DNA of 64,000 nucleotides from an uncultured Lachnospiraceae bacterium (GTDB lineage Bacteria; Bacillota; Clostridia; Lachnospirales; Lachnospiraceae): positions 124,001 to 188,000 of the forward strand of contig CAMWBY010000004.1 of assembly GCA_947172645.1 (NCBI GenBank). The letters run 5' to 3'. Within the stretch, counting starts at the first letter, position 1. Each line of letters begins with the position of its first letter. Under the pieces are notes generated by a model. The model was not told the origin of the DNA and searched no databases. It saw only the letters and a list, made by a program, of their open reading frames with translations. This document shows positions 16,850 through 25,352 of this stretch, in pieces. The position numbers and the translations under genes were made by a program.

Positions 16850-18643
16850 ATGGAAAATGCGGTAAATCATAAGGAAAAAGAGGCCAGCTTGCTCCAGAAA
16901 GTGGGGTATCTTTTTGACAGAAGGCAGAAAAGGCAGCTTGTTGGGTTGGCGGTGCTGATTCTTATCGGCGGGCTGTTGGAGACGCTTGGCGTTTCCATGC
17001 TTATGCCGGTAGTAAGTGCGATTATGAACCCGGAGGCTATCATGGAAAATGAGCTTGTGGGCAAGGTAACCCAGGCGATGAACATTCAGACAGGCAGGCA
17101 GTTGATTATTTTTATGCTCGGTGCGCTGATTATATTGTATGTGCTCAAAAATGGTTATCTGCTGTTCCAGACTTATGTGCAGAATACGTTTGTGACGCGC
17201 AACCGTAACCGAATGATTAGCCGCGTTATGCGGGAATTTTTGAACCGGCCTTATGAGGATTATCTTGGGGCGGATATTCCTACGGTTTTCCGGCTGACGG
17301 ACAGTGACATCCCCAATGCGTTCCAGTTAATTTTAGTGATGATACAGATGGTGACGGAGATTGTGGTTGCAGTGTCGCTGTGCATTGTGTTGGTGGTGAT
17401 AAGCCCCGTAATGTGCCTTTTTATCGTGACAATTTTCCTTGGCATGACGCTGATGATTACGAAGATATTGAAGCCGCGCCTGAATGCGATTGGACATAAG
17501 AACCAGGCAATCCAGTCCCGGATTGCCAAATGGCGTATTCAGTGCATTTATGGATTAAAGGATGTAAAAGTGCTGCACCGGGAAGAATTTTTCGTGCGTA
17601 ACTATTATGAGAGCGGCGCCATCGGCGCTAATGTGGCAAGAAATTATGCAGTGTTCAATAATCTGCCCAGGCTTTTGATTGAGACAATTTTTATGGCCTC
17701 GATGTTTCTTTTTATCATGCTGTATATCTTGCAGGGCAGGGATATAACCGTGCTGATTCCGCAGCTTACGGCCTTCGCCATGGCGGCGATACGCGTGATG
17801 CCGGGTACGAACCGCATCAACACCTATTTATCCGAGATTGCTTATTCACAGCCTTGCCTGGATTATCTGTACGACAATCTGAATGAGAATATGAAGAAGG
17901 ATGTCAACGGCAGCGTGACAGGATTGACGGGAGAGAAGAAGGCTGGTCTGCCGGAATTGGATTTACAGGATAAGATTGTGCTTGACCACATTACGTATGC
18001 TTATCCGAATACGGAGAAAAATATCTTTACGGACGCCCATATGGAAGTGAAAAAGGGGCAGTCGGTGGGTATTATGGGCCCTTCCGGGGCGGGCAAGTCC
18101 ACCATTGTGGACATTCTGCTTGGGCTTTTACATGTACAGTCGGGGAGAATTACGTGCGACGGAAGGGATATTTTTGATAATTATGCGTCATGGCTGTCAC
18201 ATATCGGTTATATCCCCCAGTCTATTTATTTAATTGACGAGTCCATCCGGGACAATATCGCTTTTGGAATTGACGCGGACAAGATAGATGACAAGCGCAT
18301 CTGGGAGGTATTGGAAGAGGCGCAGCTGAAAGAATTTGTGGAAGAGCTTCCCGAGGGGCTTAATACGACCATAGGTGACAGGGGTGTCAGAATATCAGGC
18401 GGGCAGAGGCAGCGTCTGGGGATTGCCAGGGCGCTTTACCATAACCCGGAAATTCTTGTCTTCGACGAGGCAACCTCCGCGCTGGACAGCGACACAGAGA
18501 AAGCGGTTATGGACGCCATCAACAGTTTCCACGGCAGGAAGACCATGGTGATTATCGCCCACAGGCTCAATACTATCGCAAAGTGCGATGTGGTCTATAA
18601 GGTGGAAGACGAGAAGATTACGGAGACGAAGTTATCATGTTAG
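16850..18643 (+). CDS. ABC exporter (MsbA/PglK-like, fused permease and ATPase)
   Basis: 597 residues: six transmembrane helices in the first ~320 residues, then an ATPase domain. Walker A is GPSGAGKST (410-418), the signature is RISGGQRQRL near 513-522, and Walker B with its glutamate is ILVFDEATSALDSD. A conserved H in IIAHRLNT is the switch His. Half-transporters of this type act as dimers and flip lipid-linked oligosaccharides or export glycans, as PglK does. The reading frame overlaps the next GT11-like gene by seven bases, so the flippase and that transferase are translationally coupled. Two more exporters of the same family are at 46445 and 63456. Confidence 0.92.
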   Translation: MENAVNHKEKEASLLQKVGYLFDRRQKRQLVGLAVLILIGGLLETLGVSMLMPVVSAIMNPEAIMENELVGKVTQAMNIQTGRQLIIFMLGALIILYVLKNGYLLFQTYVQNTFVTRNRNRMISRVMREFLNRPYEDYLGADIPTVFRLTDSDIPNAFQLILVMIQMVTEIVVAVSLCIVLVVISPVMCLFIVTIFLGMTLMITKILKPRLNAIGHKNQAIQSRIAKWRIQCIYGLKDVKVLHREEFFVRNYYESGAIGANVARNYAVFNNLPRLLIETIFMASMFLFIMLYILQGRDITVLIPQLTAFAMAAIRVMPGTNRINTYLSEIAYSQPCLDYLYDNLNENMKKDVNGSVTGLTGEKKAGLPELDLQDKIVLDHITYAYPNTEKNIFTDAHMEVKKGQSVGIMGPSGAGKSTIVDILLGLLHVQSGRITCDGRDIFDNYASWLSHIGYIPQSIYLIDESIRDNIAFGIDADKIDDKRIWEVLEEAQLKEFVEELPEGLNTTIGDRGVRISGGQRQRLGIARALYHNPEILVFDEATSALDSDTEKAVMDAINSFHGRKTMVIIAHRLNTIAKCDVVYKVEDEKITETKLSC

Positions 18644-19668
18644 GGATTGAGACACAGGAGGGGTTCGGGCTCGGGAACCAGTTGTTTTTCTATATTACGG
18701 CAAGATGTATTGCGCAGGATAAGGGATATGGGTTCAGTGTCCTTGACCCGGAACATTTCGCCAACAATATGCACAGCGACTGCGGGCTTTACTTCATGGA
18801 TTTGGATATGGGCGAGCCTTCCGGAAAAGAAGATTACAAGAAAGTTTACCGGGAGAAGGAGACAAGGCTTTTTGCGGGTAATTCCAAGCATGACCTGACC
18901 CATGGCGTCTATGTGACGGACGCTGACGAGAAGCTTTTTGATATCGAGGACGGCACGCTTTTATATGGCAACCTGCAGGCGGAAGCATATTTTATCTCCC
19001 ATAAGGAAGAAATCAGGCAGTGGCTTAAGGTGAAGCCGGAGTATGACTGCATGGACTACAGCCGCGACAATCTCTGTATATTACATTTGCGGTGCAGCGA
19101 TTACATGGGCTCCCCCGAGCTGTATCTTCGCCGGAAATACTGGCTTATGGGCATGAAACAGATGAAAAAGATAAACCCGGACATGGAGTTTATGATTATT
19201 ACCAACGACGTCAAGGAGGCCGGGAAGTTCCTGCCGGGCATCCCCGCTTATAATTTTGATTTGGCCAAAGATTACAGTGTGCTCAAAAATGCGAAATACC
19301 TTTTGCTTGCAAATTCTTCCTTTTCTTATTTTCCGGCATTCACAAGCGAGACGGTACAGTATATCCTTGCGCCCAAATACTGGGCCAGGCACAATGTATC
19401 CGACGGGTATTGGGCATCGGAACAGAATATCTATGCGGGATGGCACTATATGGACCGGAAGGGCAGGGTGTTCACCGCAGAGGAATGCAGGGAAGAATTG
19501 GCGGATTACAAGAAAAAATCCAGAAAATATGCAAGCGTCAATGTACGTCCTAAAGGTCTGCGGTTGAAAGCGATGCAGGCGCGGGCATGGTATATCTATA
19601 AAAAGGCTTATGCAGGCAAGATTGCGCGGGGCGTGAAAAGACGGCTGCGGGCAATGTTATTTAGGTAA
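18637..19668 (+). CDS. Divergent GT11-like glycosyltransferase
   Basis: 343 residues. The N-terminal signature is GFGLGNQLFFYI (9-20) and the later block KYLLLANSSFSYFPAF is clearly GT11. The central motif is HLRCSDY (150-156) where typical members have HxRRGDY, so a Cys and a Ser replace the second Arg and the Gly. This suggests a different donor or reduced activity. A basic C-terminal extension of about 60 residues may associate with the membrane. The start overlaps the end of the ABC exporter by seven bases. I am sure of the superfamily but not of the fucosyltransferase activity. Confidence 0.75.
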   Translation: MLGIETQEGFGLGNQLFFYITARCIAQDKGYGFSVLDPEHFANNMHSDCGLYFMDLDMGEPSGKEDYKKVYREKETRLFAGNSKHDLTHGVYVTDADEKLFDIEDGTLLYGNLQAEAYFISHKEEIRQWLKVKPEYDCMDYSRDNLCILHLRCSDYMGSPELYLRRKYWLMGMKQMKKINPDMEFMIITNDVKEAGKFLPGIPAYNFDLAKDYSVLKNAKYLLLANSSFSYFPAFTSETVQYILAPKYWARHNVSDGYWASEQNIYAGWHYMDRKGRVFTAEECREELADYKKKSRKYASVNVRPKGLRLKAMQARAWYIYKKAYAGKIARGVKRRLRAMLFR

Positions 19669-19782
19669 GCCGGATGCGCCTGATATTAAAATACCAGACG
19701 CTGTATACTGGAATAAATGGCATTGACCTACGGATTTTTTTGTCAAGGATAAGACAGAAGCGGTGCAGGGATAGGGAAAATT

Positions 19783-21336
19783 ATGGCAAGAATTACATTG
19801 GAAAAAGTACAGGAACGGATAAAAAGATGGCAGGGCAGGCTGGGGAAGCGTGTCGACGGGATTTCCATGAAGAAAATGGCAGTCTGTGCCGGACTTTTAT
19901 TCGTTGTGTCCCTGATACCGATTTTGCTCCTTGGCAGATACAATGTGATGTGTGTGGATGATTATAATTACGGCAAGGCGGTGCATGATACATGGCTTGC
20001 GACGGGGTCTTTCCGGAAATCGGTGGGTACGGCATGGCAGCAGAACATGGAGTTTTACAGGCAGTGGCAGGGAACCTATATTTCTTGCTTTTTGATGGGA
20101 ATGTGTCCCATGAATTTCTATTATGAGATTGCCTATGTAGTGCCTTTCCTGATGGTGGGAATGTTTGCGGTGTCTACATTTATATTGGGGAGGCATATTT
20201 TGCATCAATGGCTCGGCGCAGATAAGACGGGAAGCAGTTTTGTGATGCTGACGCTTCTTTTTATGTTTTATCAGGTGATAGAAGCGCCTTTCGAGGGAAT
20301 TTACTGGTATAACGGGGCAACCCATTATGTACTGATGGAATCGGTTTGGTTTTTCGGGCTTTGCGCAATCTCTATGAGTTTGTGGGCACAGGAAAAATCA
20401 AAGGAGGCGTTTTGGTGTGCGGTTGCCACAGTGTTGGCGGTGATTGTAGGCGGCGGGAATCTTGTGACAGGCTTACAGGCGGAGATTGTGATGGCGCTGC
20501 TTGTTCTCTATGCAGTGGCAGCAAACCGGAAGAAGATTGTGTCGGTAGCGGTTCCGTTTGCGGTGGGCAGCATAGGGTTCCTTATCAATATACTGGCGCC
20601 AGGGAATACGCTGCGGGGGAATCTGGATACAGACGAGGGGTATTCTGCGGTGTCGGCGGTTTTATTATCTTTTTACAACAGTGTGGTGTTTATCATCCAG
20701 TGGACGCCTGCATTCGTGATTGTGGCATGGGTGATGCTGCTTCCGGTACTGTGGAGGCTCGTAAAACGTTCCGGAAGACAGTTCAACCATCCTGTATGGG
20801 TGACGGCCGGGGCATTCTGCCTGATTTCTGCGATGTTTACGCCCACGCTCTATGCCATAGGCATGGTAGGGCTTTCCAGGGTGGATAATATTATCCAGAT
20901 GGTGTACTATCTGTGTCTTGTTATGGTGACGGCATATTGGCTGGGGTATTTTGCACACAGGGAGGAAAGGCAGGTCAGCCCGTTTGGACGGTTCCTGGAA
21001 CAAGCTGGAAATAAGATGACAGTGGTATTTATGTTGCTTATGCTTACCATGTGGGTGTTTACGGCGGATAAAAATACCTATACAAGTATCTCCGCCCTCC
21101 GGTCTTTGGTGAACGGGGAAGCGCAGACTTTTTATGAGGAAGCCATGGAGCGGCATGAAATATATATTGATGAGGATATCGTGGATGTGGAAGTGAAGCC
21201 TTATTCTGCAAGGCCGGCGTTGTTTGACTTTAACGACTTGACGCAGGATGCCGGAAACTGGCTGAACCTTGCGGTTAAAGAGTATTATAATAAGGCTTAT
21301 GTGAGAGTGGTAGTTAGTAGCCCGCTTGCGGAATAA
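19783..21336 (+). CDS. DUF6056 family polytopic membrane protein (second copy)
   Basis: 517 residues with an amphipathic, basic first ~25 residues and then about eleven hydrophobic segments. VDDYNYGKAVHDTW and RQWQGTYISC in the first external loop, and YWYNGATHYVLMES further on, match the pattern of the protein at 5769. Both also end with a soluble segment of ~70 residues. The Asp-containing first loop and overall layout resemble GT-C glycosyltransferases, which would use a polyprenyl-phosphate sugar outside the membrane, but this is a topology argument only. It closes this part of the glycan locus before the small island of unrelated genes. Confidence 0.78.
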   Translation: MARITLEKVQERIKRWQGRLGKRVDGISMKKMAVCAGLLFVVSLIPILLLGRYNVMCVDDYNYGKAVHDTWLATGSFRKSVGTAWQQNMEFYRQWQGTYISCFLMGMCPMNFYYEIAYVVPFLMVGMFAVSTFILGRHILHQWLGADKTGSSFVMLTLLFMFYQVIEAPFEGIYWYNGATHYVLMESVWFFGLCAISMSLWAQEKSKEAFWCAVATVLAVIVGGGNLVTGLQAEIVMALLVLYAVAANRKKIVSVAVPFAVGSIGFLINILAPGNTLRGNLDTDEGYSAVSAVLLSFYNSVVFIIQWTPAFVIVAWVMLLPVLWRLVKRSGRQFNHPVWVTAGAFCLISAMFTPTLYAIGMVGLSRVDNIIQMVYYLCLVMVTAYWLGYFAHREERQVSPFGRFLEQAGNKMTVVFMLLMLTMWVFTADKNTYTSISALRSLVNGEAQTFYEEAMERHEIYIDEDIVDVEVKPYSARPALFDFNDLTQDAGNWLNLAVKEYYNKAYVRVVVSSPLAE

Positions 21337-21398
21337 AAGGCAGGGTGTAGATTTGGCGACGGATACAAAACAGAGGTTTTTGTGAATAGGAGGCGCTT

Positions 21399-21638
21399 AT
21401 GAGTACGTTAGAATATACTGTTTTGATGCTTAAAACAATGCCTGAGGAAACGTTAAAGGAAGTGCAAAATTATATTCAGTATCTTTTGTTCAGGGATGCG
21501 GGAACTGTAGCTATGGAATTGCTAAATGAAGATGATATTGTGGATAAGCTTACTAAATCCATAGAAATGAGTGATGGAGGTGCAACGACACCGGCCAGTG
21601 AAGTTGCAGAGCAGATGAGGAAAAAATATGCAATTTAA
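21399..21638 (+). CDS. Putative antitoxin of a type II toxin-antitoxin pair
   Basis: A 79-residue protein with a strong AGGAGG site before the ATG. It has an N-terminal helical segment (TVLMLKTMPEETLKEVQNYIQYLL) and a polar, probably disordered C-terminus ending in EVAEQMRKKY. The sequence does not show an obvious DNA-binding fold. Its size, its position directly before a ParE/RelE-like gene and the 11-base overlap with that gene are the reasons for the call. The first helix resembles DUF2281-type antitoxins. It would neutralise the partner toxin and may repress its own promoter. Confidence 0.65.
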   Translation: MSTLEYTVLMLKTMPEETLKEVQNYIQYLLFRDAGTVAMELLNEDDIVDKLTKSIEMSDGGATTPASEVAEQMRKKYAI

Positions 21639-21942
21639 CGTTGAACTATCTAATTTGGCGACAGAACAGTATGATAAATTTTTAGCTTATATTTATCATA
21701 TTCTTAAAAATCCGCAGGCTGCCGATAGTTTGATGCAGGATTTTGATGAGACAATCAAAATTTTAGAATCACAGGCAGCCAGCTTCGGATATTGTAAGAG
21801 TGAGCGGCTCCGGAAATTAGAACTTCATAAAATTCACTTGCAACGGCATAAATATCTGTTGGTATACAGAATAAAGCAACGCACAGTAATTGTAGAGGGC
21901 ATGTTTCATGAATTACAGGATTATGAAAATGTAATTGTATAA
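21628..21942 (+). CDS. ParE/RelE-superfamily toxin
   Basis: A 104-residue basic protein. LATEQYDKFLAYIYHILKNPQAADSLM matches the two N-terminal helices of ParE/RelE proteins, and HKYLLVYRIKQRTVIVEGMFH the C-terminal strands with the usual Tyr/Arg residues. ParE members poison gyrase and RelE members cut mRNA on the ribosome; which applies here cannot be read with confidence. It overlaps the antitoxin gene by 11 bases and ends eight bases before the convergent RidA-family gene. No terminator hairpin is visible between them. Confidence 0.78.
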   Translation: MQFNVELSNLATEQYDKFLAYIYHILKNPQAADSLMQDFDETIKILESQAASFGYCKSERLRKLELHKIHLQRHKYLLVYRIKQRTVIVEGMFHELQDYENVIV

Positions 21943-21950
21943 AATTTCGC

Positions 21951-22313
21951 TCATTCCCCACAATACGCTATACCGTCAACCTGAAATAGAATTCCTTCGT
22001 TATGGTCGGCGAATGCTGTCTGGATTGATTTTCGCGCAGGGTATTTGCCGTGGAATCTTTCTTTTACGACCTGTTCCATCACTGGAATATCATAGATGTT
22101 CTTAAATAGACAGTTCATCTGCACCACATTTTCAAGGGAAAGCCCCACCGATGCCAGACGCTCTTCCATGTGGTCGAAAGCACCGTTAACCTGCTGTTCA
22201 ATGGTGCCGCCCGTATTGCGGACGCAGTAATTTAAGAAGCAGAAATCTCCCGCTTTAATGATGCCGGAATGCGCCCATTCTTCGTGTATGTCATATCGTT
22301 CTATTTTTTTCAT
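21951..22313 (-). CDS. RidA/YjgF family protein
   Basis: 120 residues from the ATG at 22313, which has GGAGGT five bases upstream; an earlier ATG at 22325 overlaps that ribosome binding site and is rejected. The RidA pattern is visible: AHSGIIKAGDFCFLNY, GGTIEQQVNGAFDHMEERLASVGLSLENVV and KYPARKSIQTA with the substrate-carboxylate Arg94. RidA proteins hydrolyse reactive enamine/imine intermediates. In the last strand the family's usual Glu position appears to carry Asp (FQVDGIAY), so this may belong to a RidA subgroup without classic deaminase activity. It follows the WYL regulator on the same strand with a 59-base gap, so it is a likely regulated partner. Confidence 0.85.
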   Translation of the reverse strand: MKKIERYDIHEEWAHSGIIKAGDFCFLNYCVRNTGGTIEQQVNGAFDHMEERLASVGLSLENVVQMNCLFKNIYDIPVMEQVVKERFHGKYPARKSIQTAFADHNEGILFQVDGIAYCGE

Positions 22314-22372
22314 GTTTACCTCCATTTTTATCGAAAAATTTAATTTTCAACCGATACACCTTTTTTGTTCTA

Positions 22373-23284
22373 TTAGCATTGTTGGGAATATAAAGCCTTC
22401 ATTTCCTGGCATGTCTTTAGAATGCGTTCTTTTAGTTCTTCCGGCTCGATAACCTTTGCTTTGCTGCCAAAGGAGAGAAGCACGCCATACCAGAACGTTT
22501 CATGTTCCGGCACCGAAAAGCAAAATTCAAAATCACCATTTTCATATTCTTTTGTAACTTGTCCATGAAGGTATTCTTTGCATTTGGACTTTATGGACGA
22601 TTTTCCATAAATCCTGATGTTGAGAATATGTTGGTCAGCGTTTTGCAGCGAAATATCCGAAAGGACATGGGTTCTTGTATTTTTTGAATCCGTTATTTTG
22701 ATATGCTCCATGCGTACTAATTTGAACATACGGTAATCTTTATGCTTTACACAATATCCAATCAAATACCAACTGTACCATTTATATTGCAGCCTGACGG
22801 GTTCGACCGTGATATCGTTCACTTCATCATGGCTGTTTGTATAGGAAAACTGGACGACGTTGCCTTTTTTGATGGCGGATTCCAAAAGCTTTAACTGGCT
22901 GTTGATTTCTGGGTCTTCACTTGCTATGCTGAAATCAACAGCGACAGAATGATTAGACGAATCGTTCAAATTCTGTATCTTTGCCAAAGTGCGTTCTAAA
23001 GTTTTATTTGCATAGGCGCTTGCCAGTCCCTTTAGGGCAGTGGCAATCCAGTCATATTCGTCATGTGCGGCGACTTGCTTTTCCAACACATAGCCATCCA
23101 TAATCTGATAACCGCCTTCCACACCAGAAAAAGACTGGATAGGGATGCCCGCCTGGTCTAAGGATGAAAGGTCCCTCATAATGGTTCTGGGGGAAACTTC
23201 AAATTCTTCGGCGAGCTTCTGGGCGGAAGTACGGCCATGATTTAATAAATAAAGCACAATTCCCATGAGCCGCTCAATTTTCAA
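22373..23284 (-). CDS. WYL-domain transcriptional regulator (YafY/DeoR-type HTH)
   Basis: 303 residues from a TTG at 23284, which is preceded by GGAAAGGAG at ideal spacing; an ATG at 23314 would add ten atypical residues. The N-terminal winged helix reads KIERLMGIVLYLLNHGRTSA through the recognition segment SPRTIMRDLSSL, followed by a GGYQI wing. The WYL domain has YKWYSWYLIGYCVKH. Such proteins bind DNA as dimers and respond to small ligands or nucleic acids through the WYL fold. A perfect 11-base-arm inverted repeat lies 55 bases upstream of its start codon, which suggests autoregulation. The gene transcribes away from the DUF5672 gene. Confidence 0.88.
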   Translation of the reverse strand: MKIERLMGIVLYLLNHGRTSAQKLAEEFEVSPRTIMRDLSSLDQAGIPIQSFSGVEGGYQIMDGYVLEKQVAAHDEYDWIATALKGLASAYANKTLERTLAKIQNLNDSSNHSVAVDFSIASEDPEINSQLKLLESAIKKGNVVQFSYTNSHDEVNDITVEPVRLQYKWYSWYLIGYCVKHKDYRMFKLVRMEHIKITDSKNTRTHVLSDISLQNADQHILNIRIYGKSSIKSKCKEYLHGQVTKEYENGDFEFCFSVPEHETFWYGVLLSFGSKAKVIEPEELKERILKTCQEMKALYSQQC

Positions 23285-23338
23285 TCCGTCTCCTTTCCGA
23301 AGCGTTTTATGCAACCTTCTTGTATTAGGATAACAAAC

Positions 23339-23366
23339 AAACTATGACACCATTATGTCATAGTTT
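23339..23366 (-). promoter_or_regulatory. Operator-like inverted repeat upstream of the WYL regulator
   Basis: AAACTATGACA (23339-23349) and TGTCATAGTTT (23356-23366) are exact reverse complements separated by six bases. The site lies in the divergent region between the regulator (minus strand) and the DUF5672 gene (plus strand), about 55 bases before the regulator's start. A 28-base, near-perfect palindrome beside a self-contained regulator gene is the expected form of its own binding site. Confidence 0.65.
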
Positions 23367-23442
23367 ATCCGGAGAAACAAATTTTTTATTAAATATGAAA
23401 AGCAAAAGCCCTTTAATCAATTTCCATATTTCATATATTTTA

Positions 23443-23451
23443 TGTTATAAT
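23443..23451 (+). promoter_or_regulatory. Extended -10 promoter candidate before the DUF5672 gene
   Basis: TGTTATAAT gives an extended -10 (TG at 23443-23444, TATAAT at 23446-23451). A -35-like TTTCCA at 23421 is 19 bases away and weak. It would restart transcription of the glycan locus downstream of the minus-strand island, leaving a leader of about 110 bases before the TTG at 23568. Confidence 0.5.
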
Positions 23452-23567
23452 ATATTTTACGGTTTTATTTTTGCGGGTACTGGTATATTGATATATTCGC
23501 ATTTTACCAAATATCTGGCCTGCGTTTTATCTTGTACCAGACGGATGAAAAGTGAGAGGGAACTATA

Positions 23568-24320
23568 TTGGCGGAGAAATTACAATTACCAAACGTCACA
23601 CTGGCGGCAATGACAAGTGTGGACATCTATGAGACAATCAAGGCGATGGAATACAGCATGAGGGGGATTGCATTCGGCGATGTGGTGTTAGTGACACACC
23701 GTAAACCGCTTACGCTGCCCAAAGGTATCCGGTATTCCCATACGTCAAAATTGGATAATATCGATAAGTTTAACTATAAAATGGTGTATGAGCTCGGAGA
23801 GCATATCCATACGGATTATATGCTGCTCGTCCATGCGGACGGGTTTGTGGTTCATCCGGAGAGCTGGCGGGACGAGTTTTTTGCATATGATTATATCGGT
23901 TCCCCGTGGCCCATGCCGACGGATGAACATGCCTATTACGATGCAAAAGGGCAGGTATGCCGGGTGGGAAACAGTGTGTCCCTGCGCAGCAAGCGGCTGC
24001 TTGATTTCCCGAAGCAGGCGGGTTTAAAGTGGGAAAGAATGGCGGACGGCACTTACAATGAGGACGTCTTCCTATGCTGTAAATATAAAAATGTGATTGA
24101 GGACGCGGGTATGAAATTTGCACCCATTGAAGTGGCCAAATATTTCGGCCATGAGCATATGATTCCGGAGATTATGGATGTGGAGAAGCCTTTTATTTTC
24201 CATAAATGGCGGGGCAGAAACGAGCAGTACCCGAAGTTTGTCAATCCGTGGAAAGTAAGGTGGCAGAAAGTAAAGGATTGCATCAGGCCCTTTCTTTTCT
24301 GGCGCAGATGGAGACGGTAG
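23568..24320 (+). CDS. DUF5672 family protein, probable glycosyltransferase
   Basis: 250 residues starting at a TTG with GAGAGGG seven bases upstream; no in-frame ATG precedes it. YMLLVHADGFVVHPESWRDEFFAYDYIGSPWP is the characteristic DUF5672 block, and RVGNSVSLRSKRLLDFP and EDVFLCCKYK follow in family order. The HADG and EDVF acidic positions are placed as in GT-A enzymes, and the family is generally considered glycosyltransferase-like, but I know of no assigned donor. A GT17 gene starts 17 bases after its stop. Confidence 0.8.
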   Translation: MAEKLQLPNVTLAAMTSVDIYETIKAMEYSMRGIAFGDVVLVTHRKPLTLPKGIRYSHTSKLDNIDKFNYKMVYELGEHIHTDYMLLVHADGFVVHPESWRDEFFAYDYIGSPWPMPTDEHAYYDAKGQVCRVGNSVSLRSKRLLDFPKQAGLKWERMADGTYNEDVFLCCKYKNVIEDAGMKFAPIEVAKYFGHEHMIPEIMDVEKPFIFHKWRGRNEQYPKFVNPWKVRWQKVKDCIRPFLFWRRWRR

Positions 24321-24337
24321 TTGGAGGAAGAAAACAC

Positions 24338-25276
24338 ATGATATATGATTGTATCCCTTTTTTTAACGAACTGGATATTTTGAAACTCAGGATGCAGATT
24401 TTGGCTCCATATGTGGATAAATTTGTATTGGAAGAATCCACAGTGACTTTTTCCGGGGAACCGAAGGAAATGGTTTTTGCAAACCACTGGGAAATGTTCG
24501 CGGAGTTTGCCGATAAGATTATCTACGTGGCGGTGGATAATTCACCCATGAAGGGGGTAACCACCCACGAAAGGGATAAGTTTCAGAAAAACCAGTTAAT
24601 CCGTGGCATGACGGGCTGTAAGCCGGATGACATCGTGATTTTCAGCGATGTGGACGAGATACCGAACCCGGAAGCTTTGAAAAAGGTGATACGGCATTTC
24701 GACCCCAACAAGATTTATCATCTGGCACAGCGGATGTTTTACTGCTTCCTGAATATAGAGGAGGTGTCCGGTAATCTGCTGTCGATTACAGGGGAATTTC
24801 CGGGCGTGGATAGGAAGCAGTGGCTTGGGACGAAGATATGCAGCTTCGGCAATCTGCCTGAAGAGGGGATTGTGTATTTGCGTGAAGTAAAGCCGGAGAA
24901 CCCGGTTAGCGTGCGGGTGTCTGACGGCGGATGGCATTTCGGCTATATGGGAGGAGACGGCGAGCGGGATGTGGCCAAACGTATTGGCGTGAAGGTGCAG
25001 GCGGCGGCTCACCAGGAATACAACAAATCCAGGTATTTGAATGAGGCGGTGGACAGGCTTCTTTGCGGCGAGGATATTTTCGGCAGGAACGCGAAGTTTG
25101 TGCGCGTGCCGATTGACGAGAGTTACCCAGACTATCTGCGAAAACATCAGGAAGAATACGATTTTCTCATTGCGCCCAGAGTGGGGAAGATGGGAATAGC
25201 CTGGAAGAAAACAAAACTGGCATGTAGGCAGGCGCTGCGCAAGGTGCATGGGAAGGTAGCGGGAATACTGCATTAG
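24338..25276 (+). CDS. Glycosyltransferase family 17 (MGAT3-like)
   Basis: 312 residues from ATG 24338, with GGAGG 11 bases upstream; a longer frame from 24206 overlaps the DUF5672 gene and is not family-like. MIYDCIPFFNELDILKLRM opens the protein as in GT17, FVLEESTVTFSG follows, and FSDVDEIPNPEAL (102-114) holds the acidic metal-binding cluster. RMFYCFLN and DGGWHFGYMGG are further family segments. GT17 is best known from the eukaryotic bisecting N-acetylglucosaminyltransferase; bacterial members occur in surface glycan loci with unproven donors. GlcNAc transfer is therefore a family-based guess. Confidence 0.85.
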   Translation: MIYDCIPFFNELDILKLRMQILAPYVDKFVLEESTVTFSGEPKEMVFANHWEMFAEFADKIIYVAVDNSPMKGVTTHERDKFQKNQLIRGMTGCKPDDIVIFSDVDEIPNPEALKKVIRHFDPNKIYHLAQRMFYCFLNIEEVSGNLLSITGEFPGVDRKQWLGTKICSFGNLPEEGIVYLREVKPENPVSVRVSDGGWHFGYMGGDGERDVAKRIGVKVQAAAHQEYNKSRYLNEAVDRLLCGEDIFGRNAKFVRVPIDESYPDYLRKHQEEYDFLIAPRVGKMGIAWKKTKLACRQALRKVHGKVAGILH

Positions 25277-25352
25277 CGCGTAAGCGAAACAGCGCGATAT
25301 GGCAAAACGGGTATAGCATGCAGCAGTCTCTGGCGCAGGAAAGGGTACAGGA

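Noticed and set aside
21399..23568. Flanking direct repeats or attachment sites around the small island
   Set aside because: No matching sequences at the two ends could be recognised by eye, so the island is called from gene content and strand only.
24206..24337. Longer GT17 reading frame
   Set aside because: The extra 44 residues overlap the DUF5672 gene in another frame; GT17 proteins begin with the MIYDCIPFFNE segment at 24338.
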